Source: CAWIJJ01 sp963836425 | Lineage (GTDB): Bacteria; Acidobacteriota; Terriglobia; Bryobacterales; Bryobacteraceae | Assembly: GCA_963836425.1 (NCBI GenBank) | Contig: CAWIJJ010000017.1 | Location: 434,001 to 498,000 of the forward strand | Length of the DNA: 64,000 nt | Direction of reading: 5' to 3' | Shown here: positions 9,520 to 18,462 of the stretch, in pieces | Layout: each line of letters opens with the position of its first letter | Position numbering within the stretch: the first letter of the stretch is position 1 | Notes under the pieces: model-generated | Told to the model about the DNA's origin: nothing | The model's input: only the letters and a program-made list of their open reading frames with translations | Database searches by the model: none | Translations under genes and position numbers: made by a program

Positions 9520-11507
9520 CGCGCAAACTCGACGTGAATTCGCTCTCCGGGGTGCAGCACCGCTCCGGGTGCAGGGGACTGCCCGCGCGCCACCCCGGTG
9601 CCGGTCGGGGTAATCACCAGGTTCCGGGCCGCGGCCGCCGCAATGGCCGCGTTCATCGACATGCCCTTGAAGTTCGGCACCCGAACTACACCCGTAACTG
9701 CCACCTGCACGGGCGCCGACGGGTCGACATCGTCTTCCTCCTCGAGAATGTTCGGCCCGTCGCCGGTTTCCAATCCGGCGTCCGCCAGGTCTTCAGCTTC
9801 ATTGCTGTTCCTGGCTACCATCGTTTGCGGGTCGTCTTCGGGCAGGTCCTTGGGCACGTCAAGCACGCGCAGGGCCTCGGTTGCCACAAACTGGAACACC
9901 GGCGCCGCCGCCAATCCGCCGAACCCGCCAGTGCCGTGCGTTCCGTTCAGTGTCACCACGATCACCACCGCCGGATTGGTCAGGGGAGCAAACCCCATGA
10001 ACGATCCGTTGTAGGTGTGGGTGTAGCGGTGTGTCGCTGTATCGAAGATCTGGGCCGATCCGGTTTTCCCGCCCACCGTGTAGCCCTTCAGGCGTGCACC
10101 GCCGCCGGTACCGCGCAGCACCACCCCTTCCATCATCTGCCGCATCGTGATGGCGTTATCCGCCCGGATCACCCGGACCGCCGGCACCGGAGGCACCACC
10201 TGGTCACCCTTCTTCAGGACCAGCCGGGGCCGCACCAGCAGTCCGCCGTTGGCGATCACCGACGCAGCCTGCGCCAGTTGCACGGTGGTCACGCTGACTT
10301 CCTGCCCCATCGAGATCGATGCCAGCGAGGTGGTTCCCCACCGTTCCGGCTTCCGGAACTTGCCCCCCGATTCGGCCGGAAGCTGAATGCCTGTCTTCTG
10401 CCCGAAACCGAAGCGCCGCACGTAGTCGTACATCGCCTGCTTTCCGACCCTTGTGCCTACTTCGATGGCCCCGATGTTGCTCGATTTCGCCAGCACTGTT
10501 GCCATCGGCAGCAGGCCCAGGCCGGCGTGCGAATCGTGGATGATGCGCCCGGGCAGTCTCAGGATGCCGCCGTGGCAGTTGATGATACTGTCCGGCGTCA
10601 GGTTGGTGGTTTCGAGCGCCGCGGAAAAATTGATCACTTTAAAAACGGATCCCGGTTCGAAGGGAACGGAAACAGCATGGTTGCGCCGCGCGATGGGAGA
10701 CTCGCCGGGGTGCGGACCGGAGTTGGGGTCGTAGCTGGGATAGCTGGCCAGCGCGAGAATATCCCCTTTATAAGGGTCCATAACTACTACGCTGCCACTG
10801 ACCGCCCCCTTGGCGGCCACAGCCAGCGCCAGTTGTTGTTCCGCAACGTACTGAATGCGTTCGTCGATGGTGAGCGTAAGGGCGGTTCCCGGCTTGGCCT
10901 CCGTCTCGAGCTCGGACGCGATGCCGCGCCGCCTCACGTCGGTGAGCAGGCGCATCACCCCGGGCTCTCCGCGCAGGTCGCTTTCAAGCGCACGCTCGAC
11001 TCCGGCAGTGCCTTTTTCCTCGAAATCCACCGACCCGAGCACGTGCGCGGCCAGCGACCCTTTCGGATAGTGGCGCTGGCTTTCCCGCTCCGTGAGGATC
11101 CAGTCCAGCTTCAGGTTTTTGAGGCGCTGCGATTCCTCTATCGGGATCCGCCTCTTGATCCACATAAACCCGCGGCCTCTGGTCTTGTTCTGCCCGATCG
11201 ACTCGAGCAGTTCCGCGCGGTCGAGGTGCAGAAACTGCGAGAACAGGTCGGCCGCCACCTGGACATCCACTTTCTGGGGATTGATGACGATGGAGTCCGA
11301 CGGCGTGCTCATGGCCAGTACGCGGCCGGCACGGTCGAATACGGTTCCGCGCGGCGCCGGGATCTCAATCGAGAGTTCCTGGCGCGCGCGCGCAGCCCGC
11401 GAGTAATAATCGTGTTGAAAGACCTGCAGGGACAGAAGTTTCAGCGTTACCGCCGCGCCCCAGAGCAGGAGACCCAGGGCGAGCCACACCAGACGACGCT
11501 CAACCAT
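9516..11507 (-). CDS. ftsI: Septal transpeptidase FtsI (PBP3-like) with C-terminal PASTA domain
   Basis: 663 residues. A short cytoplasmic tail and one membrane anchor (about residues 7-30) are followed by a PBP dimerisation domain and a transpeptidase domain. Catalytic motifs are SVFK (287-290, nucleophile S287), SSN (342-344) and KTGS (481-484). After a low-complexity acidic linker, residues about 606-663 form one PASTA-like domain (VRVPNFKGMSMNAA onward), common in FtsI of Firmicutes, Actinobacteria and Acidobacteria but absent in E. coli. It crosslinks septal peptidoglycan with FtsW. Confidence 0.95.
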   Translation of the reverse strand: MVERRLVWLALGLLLWGAAVTLKLLSLQVFQHDYYSRAARARQELSIEIPAPRGTVFDRAGRVLAMSTPSDSIVINPQKVDVQVAADLFSQFLHLDRAELLESIGQNKTRGRGFMWIKRRIPIEESQRLKNLKLDWILTERESQRHYPKGSLAAHVLGSVDFEEKGTAGVERALESDLRGEPGVMRLLTDVRRRGIASELETEAKPGTALTLTIDERIQYVAEQQLALAVAAKGAVSGSVVVMDPYKGDILALASYPSYDPNSGPHPGESPIARRNHAVSVPFEPGSVFKVINFSAALETTNLTPDSIINCHGGILRLPGRIIHDSHAGLGLLPMATVLAKSSNIGAIEVGTRVGKQAMYDYVRRFGFGQKTGIQLPAESGGKFRKPERWGTTSLASISMGQEVSVTTVQLAQAASVIANGGLLVRPRLVLKKGDQVVPPVPAVRVIRADNAITMRQMMEGVVLRGTGGGARLKGYTVGGKTGSAQIFDTATHRYTHTYNGSFMGFAPLTNPAVVIVVTLNGTHGTGGFGGLAAAPVFQFVATEALRVLDVPKDLPEDDPQTMVARNSNEAEDLADAGLETGDGPNILEEEDDVDPSAPVQVAVTGVVRVPNFKGMSMNAAIAAAAARNLVITPTGTGVARGQSPAPGAVLHPGERIHVEFAR

Positions 11508-11540
11508 ACTGTTCCGCGTGCCGCTGCACGCCCCTCCGGC

Positions 11541-12026
11541 CTATTTCACCATCGCCACGGCGCCATCCGGCCGGGCTTCCAGATGTACCACCTGCCCGGA
11601 GGCCGGAGTCACCAGGTTCCGGCTGACGGCGAGCTTCTCCAGGCGTTCAGGGCTCAGCAGGGCCGCTTCCTCGAGTTCGAGGGCACGGCGCTCGTCCAGC
11701 AATTGGCGCTCCTCGGTGCGCAGCCGTTCCAGCTTGTAGCCGGCTACGGTATGCGCGGCACTCGGCGCCAGGGCCGCGGTGAGCAACAAAATCGCGCCGC
11801 ACGCGGCACCGATTGCCGACCAGCAGGCTCCGCGCGATTTCGGATCCGGCTCCCTGACCAGGCGGCTGTTGTCGATCTTTTTGCAATAGAAAACTACGGA
11901 TTCATGGGGCAGCGAGCGCAGCGCGAACGGGTCCCGTTCGGCGCGCAACGTCGCCGGCACACGCTGGGCCGGGCTCATCGCGGCCTGCGCTTCGTTCCTG
12001 CGGAATACTTTCGGTAGCGTCGCCAT
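11541..12026 (-). CDS. ftsL: FtsL-like bitopic division protein
   Basis: 161 residues. A basic cytoplasmic N-terminus precedes one transmembrane segment (about residues 70-88, AIGAACGAILLLTAALA), then a heptad-like charged region (YKLERLRTEERQLLDERRAL) and a short tail ending LEARPDGAVAMVK. This topology and the slot between rsmH and ftsI identify FtsL, although sequence conservation in the family is low. FtsL pairs with FtsB and FtsQ to activate FtsWI. The N-terminal cytoplasmic part is longer than in E. coli FtsL. Confidence 0.8.
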   Translation of the reverse strand: MATLPKVFRRNEAQAAMSPAQRVPATLRAERDPFALRSLPHESVVFYCKKIDNSRLVREPDPKSRGACWSAIGAACGAILLLTAALAPSAAHTVAGYKLERLRTEERQLLDERRALELEEAALLSPERLEKLAVSRNLVTPASGQVVHLEARPDGAVAMVK

Positions 12027-12047
12027 GACTTTCTCTTCGATGCCTCT

Positions 12048-12908
12048 CTACTTCATTTCCAGTCCTCGGAGCTTGGCGCTTCGTGAGGCCGGATTTCGGG
12101 CGGTTTCCCCTTCGCTCGGCTGGAGTGGATGCTTGGTAAGCACCGTCGCCCGGCCTTCGCGACCCAGGTCCCTGAATTTCTCCTTCACCTTCCGGTCGTC
12201 GAAGGACATGAAGCTGATCACTACCATGCGCCCCCCGCTCTTCAACAGCCCGGGACCAATCTGGAGAAGTTGGTCGAGTTCCTCCGATTCTCCGTTGACC
12301 GCCATTCGCAGCGCCATGAACGTCTTCGTGGCGGGATGCAAACGGCCCGTCCTGGGCACGGCCCGCAACACCACATCGGCCAGATGCAGTGTGCTCCGTA
12401 TGGGCCGTGCTCGGACGATTGCTCTGGCTACGTTCCGCGCCCTCCTCTCTTCGCCGAAACCGTAAATGAGATCGGCGAGCGTTTTTTCGTCTGAGTGATT
12501 GACGAGATCGGCAGCTGTAATGCCCGTGGACGTATCCATGCGCATGTCCAGCGGCCCATCCGCCATGAACGAAAAACCCCTTCCCGGCTCGGTGAGCTGA
12601 TAACGGCTCACACCCAGGTCCGCCAGGAGGCCATCCAGTTTCTCGAAGCCCGCCTCTGCGATCGCTTCGCGCAGCCCGCTGAACGGGCCGTGATGAAACC
12701 GGATCCGGCTGCTCCAGCTCTCCGTATTCCGCCGGGCCATCTCGAGCGACAGGGAATCGCGGTCGTTCGCTATGACGATTCCCGTCTCCAGCCGCTGGGC
12801 AATTAGAGCAGTGTGGCCGCCCAGGCCGGCTGTTGCATCACAATAGATTCCTTCGGGCCGCACCGCGAGCAGGGCCAGCGATTCTTCGGACATGACCGAA
12901 AAATGCAT
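12048..12908 (-). CDS. rsmH: 16S rRNA (cytosine1402-N4)-methyltransferase RsmH (MraW)
   Basis: 286 residues. It methylates N4 of C1402 in 16S rRNA. The SAM-binding motif CDATAGLGGHTALI is at about residues 24-37, and the family signatures LLADLGVSRYQLTEP, GRGFSF and GPLDMRMD are present, as is the C-terminal RVVISF-like segment (GRMVVISFMSFDDR). MraW proteins are usually 290-320 residues, so this one is slightly short. It begins 6 bases after the mraZ stop. Confidence 0.95.
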   Translation of the reverse strand: MHFSVMSEESLALLAVRPEGIYCDATAGLGGHTALIAQRLETGIVIANDRDSLSLEMARRNTESWSSRIRFHHGPFSGLREAIAEAGFEKLDGLLADLGVSRYQLTEPGRGFSFMADGPLDMRMDTSTGITAADLVNHSDEKTLADLIYGFGEERRARNVARAIVRARPIRSTLHLADVVLRAVPRTGRLHPATKTFMALRMAVNGESEELDQLLQIGPGLLKSGGRMVVISFMSFDDRKVKEKFRDLGREGRATVLTKHPLQPSEGETARNPASRSAKLRGLEMK

Positions 12909-12914
12909 ACGGCA

Positions 12915-13400
12915 TCAATTCAACCCCGCCGACTCCAATCGGTTTACATCGTCCGGAGTGAGCCCGGCCGCCTCGCGCCTTCGCTCCTCGTAAATCGACT
13001 CGCTCAATACTTCGATCCGGCCCTTGTAGGCGAACAGCCGTACGGACGCGTTTTCGATGCCCAGCTCGCGCCGTAATTCGGGCGGAAAGGTGATCCTTCC
13101 CTGCCCGTCGGGTTCAGCCTCGGCTCCCAGATCCGCCGCATTGAACGCTACCATCCGCGCGATTTTCGGGTCTTCGCGGAAGGTCTCGAAGAATTTTTCA
13201 TTTTGCCGCCAGGCTTCCATCGGGTATATTTGGGCTATGCGACGGTCCAGGCTGGTTATAAACAGTTTTTTCTCCCGCAGCGCGGCGAAGAATTGCTGGA
13301 AATCGGCCGGAAGCTTCAATCGACCCTTGTCGTCGAGCCGACCCGGGTACATCCCTCGTGGAGGCTCCACCATCAGCAATTGCGCAACGTTTTCGCCCAC
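12915..13400 (-). CDS. mraZ: Transcriptional regulator MraZ
   Basis: MraZ is a DNA-binding regulator of the dcw cluster built from two AbrB-like halves. The first DDKGRLKLP signature is at about residues 24-32 and the second half carries GQGRITFPPELRRELG. The GTG at 13400 has an AGGA five bases upstream, so I kept it (161 residues); this adds 16 residues before the usual N-terminus. Alternatives are the ATGs at 13373 and 13352. First gene of the cluster, as in most bacteria. Confidence 0.88.
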   Translation of the reverse strand: MGENVAQLLMVEPPRGMYPGRLDDKGRLKLPADFQQFFAALREKKLFITSLDRRIAQIYPMEAWRQNEKFFETFREDPKIARMVAFNAADLGAEAEPDGQGRITFPPELRRELGIENASVRLFAYKGRIEVLSESIYEERRREAAGLTPDDVNRLESAGLN

Positions 13401-13527
13401 TTTGGTCCTAGGATGAACCTCAATTTATCCATTTTCGGCCACCCCAACCAATAGTGGCACGGGCACCTAACGTTTTGCAACAGTTTTTTTGGTGATGTCT
13501 CTGATTCCTTATGAGTTATCGTCCCAC
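13388..13527 (-). promoter_or_regulatory. Candidate mraZ operator region with three GTGG-type boxes
   Basis: Upstream of and overlapping the mraZ start, the minus strand carries three related 13-mers: GTGGGCGAAAACG (13400-13388), GTGGCCGAAAATG (13442-13430) and GTGGGACGATAAC (13527-13515). Known MraZ operators are repeated TGGG-type boxes ahead of mraZ. The spacings here (42 and 85 bases) are near whole numbers of helical turns but are not the 10-bp spacing described in E. coli, so the assignment is tentative. Confidence 0.35.
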
Positions 13528-13618
13528 AACCAGATCTACACTGATTGCGCAACATACCATAGGTTGTAAGCGAGGCGAATAGAAGGGGAAGATGCGGGCT
13601 GGAGTGGAGTGAGGTGGT

Positions 13619-13651
13619 CCGGGAAAGGGCCTGACGGAGGCCCCTTCCCGG
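13619..13651 (-). terminator. Hairpin after the Ig-like secreted protein gene
   Basis: A 13-bp stem (CCGGGAAAGGGCC, seven-base loop, GGCCCCTTCCCGG; one mismatch) begins 13 bases past the stop of the gene at 13664. There is no clear T run, so it is a probable but not classical intrinsic terminator. Confidence 0.55.
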
Positions 13652-13663
13652 CCGTACGACTCT

Positions 13664-15817
13664 CTATTGGACCGGTACGCCCGCCGTAGCACTATAGATC
13701 ACTGTGCTGGAACCGCTGGGAATCACGCCAATCGAGAATGGAACGTTGTTTCCGGTCGCCATGTCTGAAGGAACCTGGAACGTGACCAGAAACACTCCAG
13801 GCAGGTCTTCGGAACGTTTGGCGCTCATCAGGGGTACGCTGCCGCCGCTCATCCCGACGATCACAGTTCCCGTCGGAGTGGAGGTGGATCCGGGCGCGGG
13901 GACCGAATTCGTCCCCACCGAAGCCGACGTGGCGCCGAGGCCGGTAACCAAAGCAACGATGTTCTCACCGCGCCGTGCGGGGTTCGCCAGCGTGACGAAC
14001 GAGCCGTCCGGACGGATGAGAACCGGCCGCAGCACGCCGTCCGAATAGACGGTCTCGAAAATCCCAGGGCTCGCCGCCTGGATGTTGAGGGTAACGGAGG
14101 TGGTGCCGCCGCCGGCATTCACCCCGACCGTGGCATTACCGGTCGCCGTTTCGCAAGGCACCTGGAAGAGAACCTGTTGGCGCCCATCGGCGGTTGCACC
14201 GACGTTAAGCACGGGCGCGCTCACCCCGTTCACCAGAACCCGCACGGCCGTGTTGGAGAGCGGGAGGCCGAGGACCGTGGGGCTGGCCTGAACAGGAAAT
14301 GTATTGGCGGGCGCCACCATCGCCGCGATGCTGCACGGAGAGAACGAGTTCGCCTGCCTGTCCGCGCCGTTCACAAAGCTGGACGCGGTGACGTTCGGAG
14401 CCGGAGGCAGAACTGTCAGGTTGAAGGTCTGGGAGCCGGTGCCCGTGGCGCTCGCCACTGTCGCCGTAACTGTCGCGGGGCCGGTGACCGATCCCGCGGT
14501 GACGGTCACCTGGGCGCGGCCGGTCGCATCCGTAGTCGCGGTGTTCGCCGACAGTGAAATCGGTCCCGAGGCGGTGAACTGCACCGGAACGTTGGCGAGT
14601 GAACCGCTGGTCGTCACTTGCACCACCAAAGGTAGCGGGAAGGCCGTATTTACGGAAGCCGACTGATTGTTGCCCGAGTAGATCTGGAAGCCCGTGATGG
14701 TGATCAGGGGCACGACCGTGATGGTGAAACTCGCCGACTTGCTCGGATCGGCCACCGAACTGGCGGTGACGGTAACCGCGCCACCCGGGGCGGTTGACGC
14801 GATGTTGACCGTGTTCGACGTGAATCCATTTACGTCGGAGACGGTCGTCGCGGCGCCTAACGAGCCCGCGCTCGCCGGGCTGATTGTCCAGCGTACCTGC
14901 TGTGCGCCGAGCGGGGAGCCCGACGGACTCTTTACCTGCACCTGGAGAGCGACCGGCAGCACCGTCCCGGGATTCACGCTCTGGCTGTTACCGGCGGTGA
15001 TGGTGACGCTGCCCGGCACACCGGGTGTAACGAGAAGTCCGATGGGGAGTGAATTCCAGTTTCCGCGCGGAGTTTCGTTCGGGTCACCCCCGGGATACCC
15101 ACCGCCCACAAGGACTGAAAACTGTCCGGGCACGTTGGGCGTTCCTCCGAAGATCGGAATGCAACTGGCCGTGCCCGTGGCGTCTGTGAGGACCGTATTC
15201 TCGCCGGCGCCGGGGCCACTCTGGCAGGTCACGGTCGGCCCTTCAGTCGGGAGCTGATTGTTCACCAGAAAGAGGGCGACGTTGGGAATTCGATTTCCCT
15301 TGTCGTCGGAGACACGAAGCTGGATGGGTGCTCCCGTGGTTCCGACCTGACCCGTGAACTGAGCGCCAACCGGAACGTCAATGGGGAACACTTGAATCGG
15401 GTTCACGCCAAAATTGATGGCCGATGGAGTCGCGACGGTTTCATAAAATGTCGCGCTGGCTGTCGCAGTGCTGGCAGTTACTACGTACTGTGAGAAGCTT
15501 TGAAAGGCGTTGGAATTGGGCAGGCTCTGCGCGAAAACAACGTTTTGCGTATACCCCTCGGCGTTGGTGACGGTCTGCGAAATCAGGCTGCCGCTCGTCG
15601 AAGACCAGTCAACAGCTACGTTGGCCGCGGGGTTGCCATTGCTGTCGGTGACCCGGACCACCATCGGCTGAAAAGCCGAGGAGGATCCGTTGAAACAGCC
15701 CAGGCAGATCACCTGGCCGTTTCCGCGGACAACGGTTATGTTTTGAGCAGCCGCTGGCAGTGCTCCCAGGGTTCCGGCGATCAAAGCCGCCAAGACAAAT
15801 AGAGTGGATCGGTGCAA
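13664..15817 (-). CDS. Secreted Ig-like repeat protein with Solibacter-type C-terminal domain
   Basis: 717 residues from a TTG at 15817, preceded at seven bases by a perfect AGGAGG; the frame is open 25 codons further but lacks such a site. The signal peptide reads LHRSTLFVLAALIAGTLGAL, with cleavage likely after AAAQ. Several bacterial Ig-like (Big_1/invasin type) repeats follow, with the recurrent pattern D-G-N-P-x-x-x-V and TDATG/SDVNGF. The last about 220 residues (from ASFVNGADRQ) resemble the domain TIGR03437, including PGIFETVYSDG and NPARRGENIVALVTGLG. Probably an extracellular or surface protein; its ligand cannot be read from the sequence. A terminator separates it from the gene upstream. 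Confidence 0.8.
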   Translation of the reverse strand: MHRSTLFVLAALIAGTLGALPAAAQNITVVRGNGQVICLGCFNGSSSAFQPMVVRVTDSNGNPAANVAVDWSSTSGSLISQTVTNAEGYTQNVVFAQSLPNSNAFQSFSQYVVTASTATASATFYETVATPSAINFGVNPIQVFPIDVPVGAQFTGQVGTTGAPIQLRVSDDKGNRIPNVALFLVNNQLPTEGPTVTCQSGPGAGENTVLTDATGTASCIPIFGGTPNVPGQFSVLVGGGYPGGDPNETPRGNWNSLPIGLLVTPGVPGSVTITAGNSQSVNPGTVLPVALQVQVKSPSGSPLGAQQVRWTISPASAGSLGAATTVSDVNGFTSNTVNIASTAPGGAVTVTASSVADPSKSASFTITVVPLITITGFQIYSGNNQSASVNTAFPLPLVVQVTTSGSLANVPVQFTASGPISLSANTATTDATGRAQVTVTAGSVTGPATVTATVASATGTGSQTFNLTVLPPAPNVTASSFVNGADRQANSFSPCSIAAMVAPANTFPVQASPTVLGLPLSNTAVRVLVNGVSAPVLNVGATADGRQQVLFQVPCETATGNATVGVNAGGGTTSVTLNIQAASPGIFETVYSDGVLRPVLIRPDGSFVTLANPARRGENIVALVTGLGATSASVGTNSVPAPGSTSTPTGTVIVGMSGGSVPLMSAKRSEDLPGVFLVTFQVPSDMATGNNVPFSIGVIPSGSSTVIYSATAGVPVQ

Positions 15818-15907
15818 GAGAAAACCTCCTCGTTTCGATGGAACGATTCGCTTCAAGCTCAAGAATGGACGCGGGGAATTCCAGTGTAGCACCAGAAGCC
15901 GGCACGC

Positions 15908-15939
15908 AAAAAAAAAGAGGGAGGCCGAAGCCCCCCTCT
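15908..15939 (-). terminator. Rho-independent terminator with UUCG loop
   Basis: On the minus strand a 10-bp GC-rich stem (AGAGGGGGGC / GCCTCCCTCT, one mismatch) is closed by TTCG and followed by nine T residues. It lies 24 bases after the stop of the secreted protein gene at 15963 and is a textbook intrinsic terminator for it. Confidence 0.9.
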
Positions 15940-15962
15940 CGAGTGATACCTGCGATCACAGG

Positions 15963-17792
15963 TTAGTTATTCAGCTCTTCCGTTCTGTTGTTCCGGTTGC
16001 CGGTGCCGCTCGGGAGAACGAGGGCCAGGTAACCCATAGCGAGGTTGCGCGCGCCGATGTCGCTGACGAACGCGAAGCCATGCGCCAACTGGAAGTTGCA
16101 AACCGCGATCATGTAGCCCTGGAAGCCGGCTGCCGAAGCGGAAGCCAGCGTGGTGTACACGGTGCCGGTTGCGATGCTGGGAGTCGTTGTGGCTGCCGGG
16201 CTGCCGGCGCCGCCGTACCAGTTCATCGTGCAGGTTCCATTCTGGTTCCTGGTTCCGAACGGATCGGTGGTGGTGTTGGCAATCGCGAGACCGGTGTCAA
16301 AGCCGCCCTGGTTCGTGACGAACGGGAAGAGCAGCGAAGTCTGGCACAGCGCGATGGTGAAGATGTTGGACGCCGTCGAAAGATCCGCAAAGCGCGGAAT
16401 CGGCAGCGAAGAAGAAGCGGATGCGCCGGAGCTGGCCGAGAAAGCATTCGGCGGAGTCGGAGCATAGCTCAGGTTGACCGTCGCCGTTCCCGGAGGCGGA
16501 GAATTCGCACCCGGATTCGCGGTGAACTGCTGGTACATACCGAATACGAAAGTTTCCTGGGCGGACGGGTTGGTGTTGACGACTTCCCAAACTGCCGTGG
16601 CGGTTCCGCCGACGACCGGGATCTCAGCGAGCTTGGCGCCACCGGAGGTAGTGGTGGAACTGGCCGCCGGAATGATGCCGTTGGAGTCGGGAGAGGTTTC
16701 GCTGACAACCAGCTCGGCATAGGAAGAGGTCGCATTGCCGGCAGGCTGGGCCAAGGTATTGCCATTGACGATGTTCGTCGTCGTCACGAAGAGGCGGACG
16801 CCGGCGGGAACGTTGTTGAACACAGCCTTCAGGCGGGTTCCGTAGTCGGCCAGACCAGCGCCGGAGACTGCGTTGGTGATGAAGCCGCTTTCGGAGTTAT
16901 AGATCGTGCCCGGGATGTTCTGGATGGCGGTTCCGAGCTGGCCGGAATACTGGCCGCTGCTCGTGGGAGCCACACGGGTCTTGAAGGCAGTACCGAAGTT
17001 CTCGGTGAAGCGGAGACCGCCGTTCGAGGCCGATGCCAGATTACTCGGCGAGTTGCTGCCGCCGCACTGGGCGATGTTGCCGAAGTTATTGACGCCAGCG
17101 CTCAGACCAGCCTGCACGAAGCCGGCGATCAGAACGGGGTTGCTGACGGGCAGCGAAGTGGAGCCGCTGATCGAAACCGAGGCCAGCAACTGCGTGGTCC
17201 CAGCCAGACCGCCGCCACCCAAGCCCGCCACATTGGCGCGAATGTTGGTGATGCGGAAAACGCGGCCCTGTCCAGCCGTCGCCGGAGGCAGAACCGGAAT
17301 CCCATTAAACGTGACCTGGTTGCCGCTCACGACACCCTGGAACACGTTGGTGGGAACAGTGCCGCCGACTACCGGAACCGTCTGAACGCAACCGCCCGGA
17401 CCCGCACCCAGCGTGGGGCTGGAGCAAGCGGTCTGGGGCAGCAAGGTGCCGGCGCCGCCGATCGCGGAACCCGGCTCGTCGATCAGCATGAGGGCTTCCG
17501 ACGCACCGCCGGAGCCAAGCAGGCGGCTGGTGACGTTAGTGCCCAGGCTGACCGTGATGTTAGCCGTCGGAATCGTCGTACCGGGGGTAAGCGCCGAACC
17601 GCCGGTGCAGGTCAGCACGATGTCACCAATCAGCTCGGTCATACCTTCCGCCCGAAGCTGCGGCGGCACCGCGACCGTCGCGGTGCACTGCAGCGGCCCT
17701 ACCTGCGCGCTGCCGACGTTAACCTGCGCGCTTGCCAGGCCGGCAAATATGGCCAGGACAGCTAGCGCAGTGATCCATCTGCGAAAATTCAT
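15963..17792 (-). CDS. Secreted hypothetical protein (acidobacterial, function unknown)
   Basis: 609 residues from the ATG at 17792, which has AAGGAGAAGGAA directly upstream; the open frame extends 28 codons further without a better start. The signal peptide is MNFRRWITALAVLAIFAGLA with cleavage after ASAQ. The mature part is rich in Gly, Ser, Thr and Asn, nearly lacks charged clusters, and contains several Cys (for example GDIVLTCTGGS, AQCGGSNS, NGTCTMNWYGGAG). The final section (TGTVYTTLASASAAGFQGYMIAVCNF) resembles a domain I recall in other Solibacter secreted proteins, often ending GYLALVLP. I do not recognise a function; an extracellular beta-rich protein is the likely class. Confidence 0.7.
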   Translation of the reverse strand: MNFRRWITALAVLAIFAGLASAQVNVGSAQVGPLQCTATVAVPPQLRAEGMTELIGDIVLTCTGGSALTPGTTIPTANITVSLGTNVTSRLLGSGGASEALMLIDEPGSAIGGAGTLLPQTACSSPTLGAGPGGCVQTVPVVGGTVPTNVFQGVVSGNQVTFNGIPVLPPATAGQGRVFRITNIRANVAGLGGGGLAGTTQLLASVSISGSTSLPVSNPVLIAGFVQAGLSAGVNNFGNIAQCGGSNSPSNLASASNGGLRFTENFGTAFKTRVAPTSSGQYSGQLGTAIQNIPGTIYNSESGFITNAVSGAGLADYGTRLKAVFNNVPAGVRLFVTTTNIVNGNTLAQPAGNATSSYAELVVSETSPDSNGIIPAASSTTTSGGAKLAEIPVVGGTATAVWEVVNTNPSAQETFVFGMYQQFTANPGANSPPPGTATVNLSYAPTPPNAFSASSGASASSSLPIPRFADLSTASNIFTIALCQTSLLFPFVTNQGGFDTGLAIANTTTDPFGTRNQNGTCTMNWYGGAGSPAATTTPSIATGTVYTTLASASAAGFQGYMIAVCNFQLAHGFAFVSDIGARNLAMGYLALVLPSGTGNRNNRTEELNN

Positions 17793-18462
17793 TTCCTTCT
17801 CCTTGTGAATTGCGAAATTGAACCGGTCGAAGTTCTCTTTCAACCTGAGCCTCAAAGTAAACCTAAATCCGTTCACTCAACCTAGGGAACTTCTCCGTGT
17901 CGGGCGGAGACGTCATCACCAGCGAACACCAAGCTGATCGCCGGTTTCTTACTGAAGATTTTCCTGCGGCGCATGTCTTGTTGTTCTTAGTATCTTCTGC
18001 GCTCACGAGGTACAGATACAAAATTGCACACGAAACCAAACGCGGTAAACTCATTCATAACTGATTGCCCCGGCCGTGTCAAGAGAAATTCTTTCCCTTC
18101 AGCGGATAAGCGCCATTCGGCGGGCGAAATTCGGTTGCTGTTCAAAGCTGCCCGATTTAACCATGGATCGTGTACTGCCGTCAAGAGTTTCGCACCAGAT
18201 GGTCTCATTTTTCTCATTGGAATCAGACAGCATCGGGATCTCTTAATCCGTCGCCGCCTCGAGAGTGAGGAAAACCCCTAAGTCATCGCCCGAAGCTGCC
18301 ACCAATTCCAAGATCGGCAGACTGACTGTGCGGCATTAGTCAGGTAGCGGCCGTGAGTTTTCACGCGTCCCGTGCCAACCGGCGCATCGGGCCAAACAGT
18401 TCAGCCACGCTCCTGTGTGTAAAATTCCGGCAGATTTTGCCCTCCGGGCATACCATGGTTGC
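17793..18462. other. Intergenic region between divergent genes
   Basis: About 670 bases separate the secreted protein gene (minus) and the formate dehydrogenase operon (plus). It must contain both promoters. I found no convincing protein, RNA hairpin or riboswitch in it and could not pick a -35/-10 pair with confidence. The stretch 17940-18230 is distinctly less GC-rich than the flanking genes. Confidence 0.5.

Noticed and set aside
9534..12017. Long plus-strand open frame of 827 codons
   Set aside because: It lies antisense to ftsI and ftsL, has shadow-type composition (His, Arg, Gln-rich) and no recognisable domain. Similar long antisense frames at 15804-17765, 19747-21444 and 52523-54007 were rejected for the same reason.
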